A DNA stretch of 64,000 nt, from NCBI RefSeq assembly GCF_001719045.1, contig NZ_CP015423.1:1753501-1817500 (forward strand). The letters run 5' to 3'. Made by a program: the position numbers and the translations under genes. This DNA is from Paenibacillus polymyxa. Its GTDB lineage: Bacteria; Bacillota; Bacilli; Paenibacillales; Paenibacillaceae. Position 1 is the stretch's first letter. Each line of letters starts with the position of its first letter. A model generated the notes under the pieces. It was not told the DNA's origin. It was given only the letters and a program-made list of their open reading frames with translations, and searched no databases. Of the stretch, positions 39,006-49,471 are shown in pieces.

Positions 39006-39794
39006 TTAGTTTCGTTGTCTCATCGCCTCAAATAATAGCACTGTAGAAGCCATCGCTGCGTTTAGTGATTCCGCTTGCCCCTGCATCGGAATGAATACCG
39101 ACTCATCCACCATGCGCGCGGTAGCAGCAGAAATACCTTGGCCTTCGTTTCCGATCACAAGCCAAGTGGAAGCGCGCAAATCTATGGTATAGCATGACAA
39201 GCTCGCATCCAGCGAGGTGCTGAGCAAGCGGGCACCTTTACTTTTGGCCTGCGGTAAAAGCTCCTCCAGGCTGCCTTCAATCACCGGCAGGTGAAACAAC
39301 GATCCCATTGTGGAGCGGATCGTTTTGGGATTGTACAGGTCGGCGCAGCCATGACCCAATATTACGCCTGCGGCTCCAGCAGCGTCCGCGCTGCGGATGA
39401 TGGTGCCTACATTGCCGGGGTCCTGCACCCCGTCCAGCACCATCACCAGTGCATCCGGCTCCTCCAGCAATGCCGGGAATGCACTGCGCTCCTCCTTACG
39501 CACGATGGCAAAGACCGACTGCGGCGTCTTCGTATCGGTGCATTTTGCAATGACCGCCGCTGACACGGGAACCCATTCCACCGGCTGGTCGGCTTGATCT
39601 AGGCCATTCAGCTCGTCGGGAATGCCCTTGTCCAAATCATAGGCGACGGTTTCGACAGCCACGTCCGAACGCAGCGCTTCCTGCACCAGATGAATACCTT
39701 CGACAATATATTTATGCTTCCGCGTGCGATGCTTTTTCTCCAGCAGTTGCGCCCACTCTTTTACACGCGCATTATTCGGTGAAATGATTTCCAT
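39006..39794 (-). CDS. TrmH-family RNA 2'-O-methyltransferase
   Basis: 262 aa. SPOUT motifs are LVMVLDGVQDPGNVGTIIRS, WLVIGNEGQGIS and IPMQGQAESLNAAMASTVLL. The N-terminal part (about 1-95) is the RNA 2'-O-ribose methyltransferase substrate-binding domain. Similar to Bacillus YsgA; the target nucleotide, probably in rRNA, is not known. It marks the return of core sequence after the accessory region. Confidence 0.9.
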   Translation of the reverse strand: MEIISPNNARVKEWAQLLEKKHRTRKHKYIVEGIHLVQEALRSDVAVETVAYDLDKGIPDELNGLDQADQPVEWVPVSAAVIAKCTDTKTPQSVFAIVRKEERSAFPALLEEPDALVMVLDGVQDPGNVGTIIRSADAAGAAGVILGHGCADLYNPKTIRSTMGSLFHLPVIEGSLEELLPQAKSKGARLLSTSLDASLSCYTIDLRASTWLVIGNEGQGISAATARMVDESVFIPMQGQAESLNAAMASTVLLFEAMRQRN

Positions 39795-39872
39795 TCGTTT
39801 AACCTACCGTTTCTTTGGTCCTTTTCTTTAAACATAAATGATGTATCACTTTTGCTTTAACACCAAGCCTCA

Positions 39873-40535
39873 TTAGGCTGCAAAAGCCAGCTCCAGCTTG
39901 GTCAGATCATCCTTGTGGCCTACAATGACCAGCACATCACCCGACTCCAGACGATCTTCGGCATAAGGTGAAATGTTCATTTCCTGATTTCTGCGAATCG
40001 CCATCACATTACAGCCGAAGCGTGCGCGTATGTCTAGCTCCTTCAGGTTTTTGCCAATCATGGAATCGGCGGCTCTCATCTCCAAAATACTGTAGTCCTT
40101 GGACAGCTCGATATAATCCAAAATGTTGGGAGATGTCAAATGATGGGCTACCCGCAACCCCATATCCCGTTCAGGATAAACGACTTTATCCGCACCTATT
40201 TTTTGCAGCACTTTCCCATGCAGTTCATTTTGTGCCTTGACCACAAGAGCGGGTACGCCCATGTCCTTGAGAATCAATGTCGTCAGAATACTGGCCTGTA
40301 TATCTTCACCAATCGCAACTACGATTACGTCAAAATTACGGATACCCAGCGCTCGCAGCGCTTCCTCATCCGTCGAGTCGGCAGACACCGCGTGCGTCAC
40401 AATATTCGACATTTCCTGTGTACGCTGCTCGTCCGAGTCAATAGCCAGCACATCAAAACCCATCTCACTCAGCGCACTGGCAACACTGGAACCAAAACGG
40501 CCCATACCAATGACCGCATACTGTTTTTTTGCCAT
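39873..40535 (-). CDS. KtrA/KtrC-type potassium-channel regulatory subunit
   Basis: 220 aa. RCK_N Rossmann domain (YAVIGMGRFGSSVASALSEM, AIDSDEQR) to about 135, then RCK_C (ILEMRAADSMIGKNLKELD). It gates a KtrB/KtrD membrane channel and binds nucleotides; in this family RCK_C can bind c-di-AMP. No channel gene is adjacent, as with Bacillus ktrC. KtrA and KtrC cannot be separated from sequence alone here. Confidence 0.9.
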   Translation of the reverse strand: MAKKQYAVIGMGRFGSSVASALSEMGFDVLAIDSDEQRTQEMSNIVTHAVSADSTDEEALRALGIRNFDVIVVAIGEDIQASILTTLILKDMGVPALVVKAQNELHGKVLQKIGADKVVYPERDMGLRVAHHLTSPNILDYIELSKDYSILEMRAADSMIGKNLKELDIRARFGCNVMAIRRNQEMNISPYAEDRLESGDVLVIVGHKDDLTKLELAFAA

Positions 40536-40697
40536 TCCTTCTTACCTCCCGATCACCATACTGTCCGTCATAGTATAGCATATCATGCTACAAACATAAA
40601 TTTTGACATACTTATACCAAATGCTCCTCCATGTATACTGGACAACAGCCCAAGCCATAATACATTCGACCACTACTACAACATACGGGAGGTACAC

Positions 40698-40931
40698 ATG
40701 CCCATTACAATGGATTTACGACAAGCAATTGTTCACAAAGTACACGGCAAATCAGAAGCTGATCTTACGGACATGATTATTGGGTCAGTGGACGGACCGG
40801 AGGCCGCTTTGCCTGGGTTGGGTGTTATTCTTGAAATTGCTTGGAAGCATATGAGTCCAAACCAGCAGCACGATTTCGTCCATTTGGCACATGAACAAAT
40901 CGATAAAATCAAACCCGTACCCTTAACCTAG
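40698..40931 (+). CDS. sspI: Small acid-soluble spore protein SspI
   Basis: 77 aa from the ATG at 40698, which has GGGAGG 6 bases upstream; longer readings have no start signal. It shows the SspI pattern MDLRQAIVHKV, DMIIGSVDGPEAALPGLGV and LEIAWKHM. SspI is made in the forespore late in sporulation, so control by sigma G is expected. A terminator follows. Confidence 0.88.
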   Translation: MPITMDLRQAIVHKVHGKSEADLTDMIIGSVDGPEAALPGLGVILEIAWKHMSPNQQHDFVHLAHEQIDKIKPVPLT

Positions 40932-40997
40932 CTCTAGCTATTTAACATTTGGTTCCGATTTAATTATGCTCATTATTTTACCCGTATTCGAAAATGA

Positions 40998-41034
40998 GAA
41001 TAGTCCACTCGCATTAACATCGAGTGGACTATTC
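40998..41034. terminator. Bidirectional terminator between sspI and prfC
   Basis: 14-bp perfect stem GAATAGTCCACTCG with complement between convergent genes. Confidence 0.8.
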
Positions 41035-41082
41035 GTTGTATACACTAAATGACTGAGATCAAACTGTTCTGCTTATTCAATC

Positions 41083-42663
41083 TTATGGAGCCATTTCTAA
41101 GAACTTAGCTGTCGGATTTTTCTCCATAGCCGTACGCATGGCATACTCGTTTTCGAACAAGGCGACATAATTGCCCTTCTTATCCTTTACCAGCGTAGAG
41201 TTAATACGGAACTTGCTCGGATCAATCTGATCATCCACAATCCAACGTGCAAATTGGAATGGCATACGCTGAAGCTGTACATCAACGCCATATTCACCCT
41301 TCATGCGGTACTCAAATACTTCAAATTGCAGTTGGCCGACAACACCTAGTAGCGTATCGTCAAAGCTTACCGTACGGAACACCTGAATCATACCTTCCTC
41401 GGTCAACTGATCAATACCCTTCAGATACTGTTTGTGCTTCAAGGCATTTTTCACCGTTACCTTGGCAAAAATCTCAGGCGAGAAGGTCGGCAATTCATCA
41501 AACACAACCTCGCTACCTTGGCTGAGTGAATCACCAATACGGAAAATACCCGGGTCAAATAATCCTATAATATCGCCAGGAAAAGCCTCCTCGACAATAT
41601 CACGGTCCTGTGCCAGGAACTGCTGTGGCTGAGACAACTTAATCTCCTTACCCATCCGTACATGCTTAACACTCATCCCGCGTTGAAACTTACCGGAGAC
41701 AATACGCAAAAATGCAATACGGTCACGGTGAGCCGGGTTCATGTTCGCTTGGATTTTAAATACATAGCCGGTAAACTTTTCGTTTGTTGGCTCAATTTCC
41801 CCAGCTGTACTACGGCGCGGCTCCGGTTTAGGAGCAAGCTGAAGGAAGTTTTCCAAAAACGTTTGTACACCAAAATTATTAATCGCACTGCCGAAGAATA
41901 CAGGTGTTAATTCTCCGCGCTGTACTTTCTCCATGTCAAAAGGGTCACCCGCGACGTCAAGCAACTCCAAGTCTTGGCATAATTGGTCATGCAAATATTC
42001 GCCCGCCATCTCACGAATGATCGGATCATTGTAATCTTCCACTTTCTGTACTTTGATCGTGGAATGATCATCTCCCTGAAACAGCTCGACCTGATTTTTG
42101 ACACGGTCATAGACACCGCACAGCTCGCGTCCTGTACCAATCGGCCAATTCATAGGCACCGAACGGATGCCAAGCACCTGCTCCAGCTCCTCCATCAAAT
42201 CAAAAGGACTGCGTCCCTCACGATCCAGTTTGTTAATGAAGGTGAAAATCGGAATTCCACGCTTCGCACAAACTTGAAACAGCTTAATCGTTTGCGCTTC
42301 CACACCTTTCGCTACGTCAATCAGCATGACTGCACTATCTGCTGCTGTTAATGTACGATACGTGTCTTCACTGAAATCCTGGTGACCTGGGGTGTCCAGA
42401 ATGTTGATGCGGTGACCATTATAATCAAATTGCATTACTGAGGATGTTACAGAGATCCCCCGCTGTTTTTCAATCTCCATCCAGTCACTCGTAGCGTGTT
42501 TGCTTGCTTTACGCGCTTTAACTGAACCCGCAAGACGAATCGCGCCCCCGAACAGCAGCAGCTTTTCCGTCAGTGTCGTTTTACCCGCATCCGGGTGAGA
42601 AATAATCGCAAACGTACGCCGTTTGTCGACTTCCTGTTGAAGTATATCTGTTGTTTTACTCAT
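41083..42663 (-). CDS. prfC: Peptide chain release factor 3
   Basis: 526 aa translational GTPase that recycles RF1/RF2 from the ribosome. G-motifs: HPDAGKTT (P-loop), LDTPGHQDF and NKLDREGRSP. The C-terminal domain ends AKFLEMAP, as in RF3 proteins. Length is typical. Monocistronic, with convergent sspI downstream. Confidence 0.95.
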   Translation of the reverse strand: MSKTTDILQQEVDKRRTFAIISHPDAGKTTLTEKLLLFGGAIRLAGSVKARKASKHATSDWMEIEKQRGISVTSSVMQFDYNGHRINILDTPGHQDFSEDTYRTLTAADSAVMLIDVAKGVEAQTIKLFQVCAKRGIPIFTFINKLDREGRSPFDLMEELEQVLGIRSVPMNWPIGTGRELCGVYDRVKNQVELFQGDDHSTIKVQKVEDYNDPIIREMAGEYLHDQLCQDLELLDVAGDPFDMEKVQRGELTPVFFGSAINNFGVQTFLENFLQLAPKPEPRRSTAGEIEPTNEKFTGYVFKIQANMNPAHRDRIAFLRIVSGKFQRGMSVKHVRMGKEIKLSQPQQFLAQDRDIVEEAFPGDIIGLFDPGIFRIGDSLSQGSEVVFDELPTFSPEIFAKVTVKNALKHKQYLKGIDQLTEEGMIQVFRTVSFDDTLLGVVGQLQFEVFEYRMKGEYGVDVQLQRMPFQFARWIVDDQIDPSKFRINSTLVKDKKGNYVALFENEYAMRTAMEKNPTAKFLEMAP

Positions 42664-42971
42664 TTCACATATCCCTTCATGATCAAATCCATTGCATTAC
42701 TGCTCAAGCTATTCATAAAAAGGCCATGATGCACGCCTGTTTTCATAAGTTCATCGGCTCTATCGGCTATATTGCCGTTAGCTCCAGTATTCGGCGTACT
42801 CCGTTACCATATTCATTATAAATACGATCTATTTACATGTTTTAGCCTGCCTTTAACTTATAATCAGTTGCAAACTGAAAACCTGAGACTAAGCTATTAT
42901 AGCACACTCCGAACGCAAAGCATCCCCTTACGTCCTGAACAGGACATAGGGGGATGCAGGACAAATCGGGA
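42664..42971. other. Gap between zwf and prfC
   Basis: No gene supported. A stem GCATCCCCTTACGTCCTG with its near-complement at 42919-42955 is a probable terminator of zwf; the rest should hold the prfC promoter. Confidence 0.5.
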
Positions 42972-44528
42972 TTACTGAACGCCGCCTACTCGCCAGATGA
43001 CATTATCTTCATCCTGACCGCTAACCGGCCACCACTTGAAGCCATCCTGCTCCAATAGCTTGTGAGCACCTTCCGGTCCCCATGAGCCTGCAGCATAGGT
43101 TTCCAGCGTATCCGGGGTCTGCTGCCATGCTTTGGCGATTCGATCGACGAATCCCCATGCCGTGGCAACCTCATCCCAACGTGTGAAGTACGTCGAATCA
43201 CCCTCAATTGCATCCATCAGCAACCGTTCATAAGCCTCCGGCGAGTTGATACCCACCATACAGCTTTGGCAAAAATCCATAGCCAGTGGCTCAATATCTG
43301 ATTCGGAACCAGGTTTCTTGGCATTGATTTTAATGTAAATGCCCTCCATTGGATTGACCCGAATCACGAGCAAGTTCGGTTCCAGCTTATGCTTTTGACC
43401 GAGGTACACGTTCGTTGGCATGCTCTTAAATTCCACAACAATCTCCGTTGTTTTTACAGGGAGACGTTTGCCCGTACGGATATAGAACGGTACGCCAGAC
43501 CAACGGAAATTATCAACAAACACGCGTGAAGCAAAATAAGTCTCTGTGTTCGACTGTGGATCAACCTTGTCTTCTTGGCGATACCCCGGCAACTGCTGAC
43601 CGCGATAACTGCCTTCGGTGTATTGACCACGCACCACATTGGTTTTCACATCCTCAGACGTTTCAAAAGGGCGCAGCGAACGCAGCACTTTTACCTTTTC
43701 ATCACGGATATCCTCAGGCAACAAGCGACTAGGTGGCTCCATCGCAATCATCGTTAGCATTTGCAACATATGGTTCTGTCCCATATCCCGCAAGGCGCCG
43801 GAATGATCGTAGTAACCTCCGCGTTCCTCCACCCCTACCGTTTCACTAAGCGTAATTTGCACATTGGCAATATGCTTATTATTCCACAGTGGTTCAAAGA
43901 AGGCATTCGCGAAGCGGATCACCTCAATATTTTGTACCATTTCCTTGCCAAGATAGTGATCAATCCGATAAATTTCTTCTTCGGCAAATACTTCTCGTAT
44001 TTCAACGTTCAATTCTTGTGCAGATTCGAGGTTATAACCGAATGGCTTCTCAATCACCAGGCGATTCCAGCCCTTGCCATCCATCATGCCGCCATCTTTC
44101 AAACTCTTCGACACGCTTCCAAATAACTCAGGAGCCAAGGCCAAATAAAACAACCGATTTCCCGGTATGTTAAACTTGCTTTCTATAGACTCCGTCTGCT
44201 GTCTCAGCTCATGGAACCCTTCGACATTGTTGATATCCAGCGATTTATATTCAAAATGCTCGGCAAATGCCTGCCATTCTTGATCATTTTCTGCTTTGTA
44301 GCGACTAAACTCCTGTATGGAGGCATACAGGTCATTACGGAATTCTTCCTCTGTGCGAGGACGCCTTGCTACACCAATAACGGCAAAATCGTCAGCAAGC
44401 TTGCCTTCGCGGTACAAGCTGTAAATAGCAGGAAAAAGCTTGCGACGAGCCAAATCGCCCGTAGCGCCAAAAATAAACAGAACTGCGCCTTGCGTCACAA
44501 CAGATTCTTTAACAGGTATGTCAGCCAT
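42972..44528 (-). CDS. zwf: Glucose-6-phosphate 1-dehydrogenase
   Basis: 518 aa, first enzyme of the oxidative pentose phosphate path, producing NADPH. The nucleotide motif is FGATGDLARRKLFPA and the active site RIDHYLGKEMVQNI. The ATG at 44528 follows GAGGT by 6 bases; an upstream reading from 44564 adds 12 unlikely residues. Slightly longer than E. coli Zwf (491 aa), as in other Paenibacillus-like enzymes (from memory). Confidence 0.95.
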   Translation of the reverse strand: MADIPVKESVVTQGAVLFIFGATGDLARRKLFPAIYSLYREGKLADDFAVIGVARRPRTEEEFRNDLYASIQEFSRYKAENDQEWQAFAEHFEYKSLDINNVEGFHELRQQTESIESKFNIPGNRLFYLALAPELFGSVSKSLKDGGMMDGKGWNRLVIEKPFGYNLESAQELNVEIREVFAEEEIYRIDHYLGKEMVQNIEVIRFANAFFEPLWNNKHIANVQITLSETVGVEERGGYYDHSGALRDMGQNHMLQMLTMIAMEPPSRLLPEDIRDEKVKVLRSLRPFETSEDVKTNVVRGQYTEGSYRGQQLPGYRQEDKVDPQSNTETYFASRVFVDNFRWSGVPFYIRTGKRLPVKTTEIVVEFKSMPTNVYLGQKHKLEPNLLVIRVNPMEGIYIKINAKKPGSESDIEPLAMDFCQSCMVGINSPEAYERLLMDAIEGDSTYFTRWDEVATAWGFVDRIAKAWQQTPDTLETYAAGSWGPEGAHKLLEQDGFKWWPVSGQDEDNVIWRVGGVQ

Positions 44529-44715
44529 GAAGTACCTCATTCTTCCCATGTCAAGATTCCGCAATCCACAATCCCCGAAATCTGCATGTAGTATTGTGTA
44601 TATTTATACAAGATCATACTTGATTTTCGAAAAACATGGAACTAAAGATTTGTTGATATTTTATCATATCCTACATGGATAAGCTATCCGATGAATCATA
44701 AATTTACCTTATAAG

Positions 44716-45480
44716 TCAGTATTCAATCGTGATAAGCGGGAAACCGAGTGTTATACGTGTATCCTGCTGCTCCCTATCTTCATGTACAGCCATCTGCATC
44801 TGGACCTGATGCTCACCGCTTTGAACCATTAACGGCAGCTCTGGAGCTTCATAGGATATAGCCACAGTAGTCGCATCCGTATATCTTTCTTTGGCCTGCA
44901 TGGAGATGTTCCCTGCTAAGCTCGCCTCTGTCAGTTTCAACAGTTGATCTTTGGATTCCTTTGTATGCAGCAAACGCTGAAGGGCCGTGTTCCACTGTGC
45001 TTGAATTCCCATAGACTTTAATTGCTCAGCACAAAGCTTATGAAGCTGAATCAACCGCTCACGTCCTGCATCATTGCTCTCCAGTTGAACAACTACATAC
45101 CATTGTCCAGTTTGACGTTCCATCACATTTAAGCGGATTCTTAGATCCTCACTATCACGAACAGAACGATAAACCGTGTGTCCATTTTCTACGAGTTTGT
45201 TTACTGTGGGTATATTCAGCTGATCAGCTATCTGTGCCGCCACATCTGCTGGCTCTTCATGGTTAGAAATCCAATCGCCTTGCCACTTCACAACCAGCTT
45301 ATCCAACGTACCCGGGGTCTGATCCGAGATGATTAACAATGAGCGTAAAGCCATTTCTGCCTCGCGGGAGTCATTTCGGTTTGTCTGAAGGGTCCCGTAA
45401 CGCCAGCCAGCTAGTACCAGCACCGTTCCTAATACCAAAATTGCAATAATCCCCTTTTTAATCAGCTCTGCTTTTAACAT
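44716..45480 (-). CDS. ywmB: YwmB family protein
   Basis: 254 aa with one N-terminal membrane segment (GIIAILVLGTVLVLAGW) and an outer domain (SRSLLIISDQ-like start, GQWYVVVQLESN, TVAISYEAPELPLM) that fits the YwmB/TATA-box-binding-like family of spore formers. Function unknown; in Bacillus the gene lies near spoIID. The ATG at 45480 has GGAGG 7 bases upstream. Confidence 0.75.
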   Translation of the reverse strand: MLKAELIKKGIIAILVLGTVLVLAGWRYGTLQTNRNDSREAEMALRSLLIISDQTPGTLDKLVVKWQGDWISNHEEPADVAAQIADQLNIPTVNKLVENGHTVYRSVRDSEDLRIRLNVMERQTGQWYVVVQLESNDAGRERLIQLHKLCAEQLKSMGIQAQWNTALQRLLHTKESKDQLLKLTEASLAGNISMQAKERYTDATTVAISYEAPELPLMVQSGEHQVQMQMAVHEDREQQDTRITLGFPLITIEY

Positions 45481-45726
45481 TATCGTTCCTCCCGCTCCAC
45501 AACCATCCGATTCCCACACCTACGCTCTGGATACTTTCTTTTTCGGCTGGATTGAATCTATGAATCTATCAATAGCATTCCCATTGTCAGAGGTTTTATA
45601 CACACAGCACTCCGGCCAAGCCCTTCTAAAATATTCATCTGCCTACTGGGTGTTCGACCATACATCGTAGGCACCGTAAGAATAGACTATGATCACAATG
45701 CATCTTACACCAAAAGAGGTGAAATC

Positions 45727-46170
45727 ATGTTTCCGATTTATCCTGTAAATGAAGCCAATGTGGCACCTCATGGTGGACGTCTGGTCTGTGCCGTTATGCG
45801 TGATGGTACACGACACATCGGCATCTTAAGTGGGTGTAGCAAAGGCAAGCTGATGTTGAACGGATATCCACCTTCTTTTCCTGGGAGTCTTTATGCCGGG
45901 AGCTCCAGTAACAAAGGAAAACAAACCCCGAAAAAGATTTCCTCTAAAAAGAAAAAAAAGAATCCTAAAAACAAAGCTCGTACCTCGGCCAAACTAAATG
46001 CCTTAATTAAGTCGCCCAACGCACCTCTGAGCCCATCCTTTCCTTATGACGCAGGCGGATTTGCTGGAAATGGCAGAACAGGCTATCGCGGTGGGTACGG
46101 CGGATATGGATACGGGGCAGGGCTTGCATTAGATCTGGCTTTAATCGCCTTTTTATTCCTCCTGATCTAA
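45727..46170 (+). CDS. Hypothetical Gly/Tyr-rich protein with basic linker
   Basis: 147 aa, AAGAGGTG upstream. Residues 1-45 look like a small beta domain (VAPHGGRLVCAVMRDGTRHI, GILSG); 60-90 is a very basic linker rich in Lys and Ser (KKKKKNPKNK); 108-130 is rich in Gly and Tyr (GYRGGYGGYGYG); the last 18 residues are hydrophobic and could insert in a membrane. Not recognised. The composition recalls spore coat proteins, but this is only a guess. A terminator follows. Confidence 0.65.
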   Translation: MFPIYPVNEANVAPHGGRLVCAVMRDGTRHIGILSGCSKGKLMLNGYPPSFPGSLYAGSSSNKGKQTPKKISSKKKKKNPKNKARTSAKLNALIKSPNAPLSPSFPYDAGGFAGNGRTGYRGGYGGYGYGAGLALDLALIAFLFLLI

Positions 46171-46194
46171 ACAACTTGTTATGGAACACAAAAA

Positions 46195-46224
46195 AACCGG
46201 AGGACTATTGTCGTCTCCGGTTCT
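46195..46224. terminator. Bidirectional terminator
   Basis: AACCGGAG/CTCCGGTT stem with A- and T-rich sides between convergent genes. Confidence 0.8.
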
Positions 46225-46245
46225 TTGTATTCGTTTATTCTACTT

Positions 46246-46896
46246 CTACTCTGCTAATCCGTTCTTATAGGCATAGATCGCCGCCTGTGTACGGTCTTCC
46301 ACTCCTAATTTAGCGAGAAGGTTCGTGACATGGAATTTTACCGTCTTAATCCCGATAATCAGCTCATCTGCGATATCCTGGTTAGACTTCCCTTGTGCCA
46401 ACAGGCGAAGCACCTCCATCTCACGATCAGTCAGCTCCGTATGCGCGGGTGCCTCAGCCTGTGGCTGGCGGAATCGATTCATCATCTTGGAGGCCACCTG
46501 TGACTCTAGTACGGACTGTCCGCGTGCAGCTGCACGGATCGCATCCGCTATCTCGGAAGCACGAGACGTTTTGAGCAAGTAGCTGAATGCCCCTGCCTCA
46601 ATGACCGGATACATTTTCTCATCGTCCAAATAACTCGTCAGCACAATCACCTTGGTCTCTGGAAGCAGGCGAGTTACTTGGCGTGTCGTTTCTATGCCAT
46701 CCATGCCATCCATGACCAGATCCATCAAAATCACATTTGGCTTGTATTCGGAAGCCAACCGTATGCCTTCTTCTCCGCTTCCGGCCTCGCCGACCACTTC
46801 AATACCTTCTTCCGTCCCCAGCACCGCCGCAAGACCAATCCGTACCATTTCATGGTCGTCTACCAGCAGTACGCTAATCGGTAATTCCGTTTCCAT
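46246..46896 (-). CDS. liaR: Response regulator LiaR (NarL/FixJ type)
   Basis: About 216 aa. Receiver domain with [14 protein letters not shown] and phospho-Asp in [10 protein letters not shown], then a LuxR-type HTH ([36 protein letters not shown]). ATG at 46896 or 46902 after GGAAGG. It overlaps liaS. In Bacillus LiaR turns on the lia operon under cell-wall antibiotic stress; here the whole set lies in one unit. Confidence 0.92.
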   Translation of the reverse strand: METELPISVLLVDDHEMVRIGLAAVLGTEEGIEVVGEAGSGEEGIRLASEYKPNVILMDLVMDGMDGIETTRQVTRLLPETKVIVLTSYLDDEKMYPVIEAGAFSYLLKTSRASEIADAIRAAARGQSVLESQVASKMMNRFRQPQAEAPAHTELTDREMEVLRLLAQGKSNQDIADELIIGIKTVKFHVTNLLAKLGVEDRTQAAIYAYKNGLAE

Positions 46897-47953
46897 GATC
46901 ATCGTTCCTTCCGCTTTCATCATTAATAACTGGCACGGACACCTCGATCCGTGTTCCTTTTCCCGGAGCCGTTATATACTGAATAGCTCCTCCAATCTCA
47001 CTGACCCGCTCCTGCATTGTGGATAATCCATATGAAGTCTGCTTTTTCTCATCTAGTTCAAAACCAATACCGTTATCCCGAATCGTCAGCCTGATAGAAT
47101 CCGGGCGTTGCACGATACGAATTTCCATGCGGGTTGCTTTGGCATGGCGCAATGTATTAGACATCGCTTCCTGAACAATGCGAAACAAGTGGTTCTCAAT
47201 GCCTTTAACCAACTGTACTCCGCTTTCAATCTCAAAATCAATCTCCATCGGTACCTTTGCCTGCAACTCTTGTACCAAATCACGCAAACCCTGCTCAAGC
47301 CGTTTCCCTTCCAGATAGACAGGCCGCAGATGAAGTAGTAACGCCCGCATTTCGGATTGTGCCACGGAAGACATTTCTTCAATTAGCGCAACTTGCCGCT
47401 GCGCTTTATCAAAATCCTTATCCAGCGTCCTCCCCACAGCCGTCGCCGTCATTGAAATAGCAAATAATTGCTGTGATACGGCGTCATGCAACTCTCTGGC
47501 CAGCCGCTGCCGCTCCTCCACAATCGCAGTCATCCGTGCCTGTTCTGCCAGCTGAGCATTATCCGTGGATAAGCGTTGTAAAGACGTAACTTGTTCCTGC
47601 CATTTACGTCCAATTCGTTCCAGCTGCTCTCCCAGCCTGCCAAGCTCATCATGCCCTAGGGGCGGCAACTCACGTGCTGGCGTTCCCTTTTCCCACATCA
47701 GCAACGTCTCTCTCAACATTTCCAGTCTGCTTTTAAAGCGGTAACTTTCATAAAATCCGTACATTGCCCCTGTACCAATCAACACCAATATAACGGCTCC
47801 TGCAACTTTCAATATCATTCCCCAGGTTGGGAACGACTTCACATATCCATATGTATACAGCATATAAAAGACAACTACGCCCACAACAACACACAGGAGG
47901 ATACCTTCACCCATACTGCGGGTTACCATGTTGGACGTTTTTTTATGATTCAT
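46874..47953 (-). CDS. liaS: Sensor histidine kinase LiaS
   Basis: 359 aa. Two membrane segments (about 15-75), a HAMP-like linker, then a HisKA_3 dimer domain with phospho-His in [14 protein letters not shown] and a GHKL ATPase ([18 protein letters not shown]). The ATG at 47953 follows GGAGG. Like other LiaS/VraS kinases it has almost no outer domain and probably depends on LiaF for sensing. It overlaps liaR. Confidence 0.92.
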   Translation of the reverse strand: MNHKKTSNMVTRSMGEGILLCVVVGVVVFYMLYTYGYVKSFPTWGMILKVAGAVILVLIGTGAMYGFYESYRFKSRLEMLRETLLMWEKGTPARELPPLGHDELGRLGEQLERIGRKWQEQVTSLQRLSTDNAQLAEQARMTAIVEERQRLARELHDAVSQQLFAISMTATAVGRTLDKDFDKAQRQVALIEEMSSVAQSEMRALLLHLRPVYLEGKRLEQGLRDLVQELQAKVPMEIDFEIESGVQLVKGIENHLFRIVQEAMSNTLRHAKATRMEIRIVQRPDSIRLTIRDNGIGFELDEKKQTSYGLSTMQERVSEIGGAIQYITAPGKGTRIEVSVPVINDESGRNDDHGNGITD

Positions 47954-47969
47954 CCCGGCTCCTCCTGAT

Positions 47970-48617
47970 TCAATAAAATCGGACGCGGACATCGCCCGCC
48001 AAGTACGAAACGACAAACTTCACTTTATACTCACTCTGCTCAAAATGGGGAGACTTCCAAACCAGTCGATTGAGCATCCCCGCCTCATGATCCCGGTCAA
48101 ACTGAATCTGTCCGAACAATATGAACATCTCCACCTCTACACCGTAATTATCCGGTAGGGTGATGTCAATGTCACCGAAGATCCCCTGCAAAAATATGAC
48201 GGGCTCACGTTCCTCTGGGAGAGCCAACGTCAGGTCGGCATCCACGTCCCCAACCACATGCCATATGCTTGTGCTGCGCAGGCTCCAAGGCACTTCATCC
48301 CATTTATGATTGGATATAAAATTGTGCTTGAATATGGAGCTTTGACCTTTATGCAGCTTCCTTGAACGTGAATAGAATACAGCTAATGATGCTAGTGTAA
48401 CTACCACAAACAGGAACAAATGATCCAGTACTAACAGTCCAGCACCAATCGCAAGCATCGTGTAGCCCTTTTTGATTTTGGAATTGCGGATCTTATATAT
48501 TCCGGCCAACATTAGGATCAGTGCAACCACGGAGAGGAACCCAATCCACTGACCGAATAAAATGATAATCCCGATGCCAATCCCTGCCAGTGCCAAGGCT
48601 GATTTTCTTCTCTCCAT
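47970..48617 (-). CDS. liaF: LiaF-type inhibitor of the Lia two-component system
   Basis: 215 aa. Four short membrane segments at about 8-85, then a cytoplasmic beta-rich domain (VVGDVDADLTLALPEER, FLQGIFGDIDITLPDNYGVE) typical of LiaF/VraT C-termini. LiaF keeps LiaS inactive without envelope stress. It lies directly before liaS. Confidence 0.92.
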   Translation of the reverse strand: MERRKSALALAGIGIGIIILFGQWIGFLSVVALILMLAGIYKIRNSKIKKGYTMLAIGAGLLVLDHLFLFVVVTLASLAVFYSRSRKLHKGQSSIFKHNFISNHKWDEVPWSLRSTSIWHVVGDVDADLTLALPEEREPVIFLQGIFGDIDITLPDNYGVEVEMFILFGQIQFDRDHEAGMLNRLVWKSPHFEQSEYKVKFVVSYLAGDVRVRFY

Positions 48618-48644
48618 GCTGCACCCCCTTTTTGTTTATACAGG

Positions 48645-48690
48645 ACGGAAAAGCCATAGTGGCGCAACATTCCGCCATATGGCTTTCCTG
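48645..48690 (-). promoter_or_regulatory. Hairpin between pspA and liaF
   Basis: GGAAAGCCATATGGCG pairs with CGCCACTATGGCTTTTCC. No T-run follows, so it may attenuate or stabilise mRNA instead of ending it, giving less liaFSR than pspA message. Confidence 0.5.
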
Positions 48691-48766
48691 AACCATACAG
48701 ATTAGGCACGATCATCGACCAATGTCCATTCCATACAGCATATCATAATGTCTTGTTTCCGAGTAG

Positions 48767-49471
48767 TCAGTCCTTCTTCATATCGACTGGTTTAGCACCT
48801 GTCTGAATTTTGGACTTAAGCTGTTGAAGCTGCTCATCCACTTTAAACTGTTTTTCAGCCTCAGCCGGATTAACATATGCTTCTCCTGGAGCTTGACGGT
48901 AAGGAGCACGCAGTACGTCAGCTTCAGCTTCCATTTGCATGATTTTTTCTTCCATACGGTGGAAGCCCAGTGAAGCAGACCCACTTTCAATCGTGTGCAA
49001 ACTATTGATTTGAGACATTTGCTTTTTGGCTTTCGCCATTTGAGCACGGGATACCAACTCATTGCGCTTGTTGCGCATTTTATAGAATTCATCTTTCATG
49101 TCGTGAAGCTGCTGTACCAATTCTTTTGCTTGAAGCTCAGCTTGTGTATGCAAGTCGCGGTATTCGTCCTGCTTCTGCACAAAATAAATCTTCTCTCCCA
49201 ACAACTTGCGCGCTACTTCTTCCTGACCATTTCGCAATGCGGATTCAGCTTGTTTCTCACGCTCATTGGATACACGTACCGCTTCCTCCAAACGCTGTTT
49301 CATACGTCGTTCATTCGCCATTTGCTTGGCAACCGTTACCTCAGCCTCGTGAATTTCCGCCTCCATATCGCGCAGATATTGATTCAACATAATAATCGGA
49401 TCTTCCACTTTATCCAACACTTCATTCACCGATGCTCTTGTCATATCCTTCATTCTTTTAAAGATCCCCAT
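48767..49471 (-). CDS. PspA/IM30 family protein (LiaH-like)
   Basis: 234 aa, almost all coiled coil: [38 protein letters not shown], then long heptads. PspA/LiaH proteins form large rings that protect the membrane under stress. It starts with the base that ends the pspC gene. A second paralogue lies at 49967-50638 in the same operon. Confidence 0.92.
   Translation of the reverse strand: MGIFKRMKDMTRASVNEVLDKVEDPIIMLNQYLRDMEAEIHEAEVTVAKQMANERRMKQRLEEAVRVSNEREKQAESALRNGQEEVARKLLGEKIYFVQKQDEYRDLHTQAELQAKELVQQLHDMKDEFYKMRNKRNELVSRAQMAKAKKQMSQINSLHTIESGSASLGFHRMEEKIMQMEAEADVLRAPYRQAPGEAYVNPAEAEKQFKVDEQLQQLKSKIQTGAKPVDMKKD

Noticed and set aside
40140..40697. Long plus-strand frame upstream of sspI
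   Set aside because: It is antisense to the Ktr gene and only its last 77 codons, with a ribosome binding site, form a real gene (sspI).
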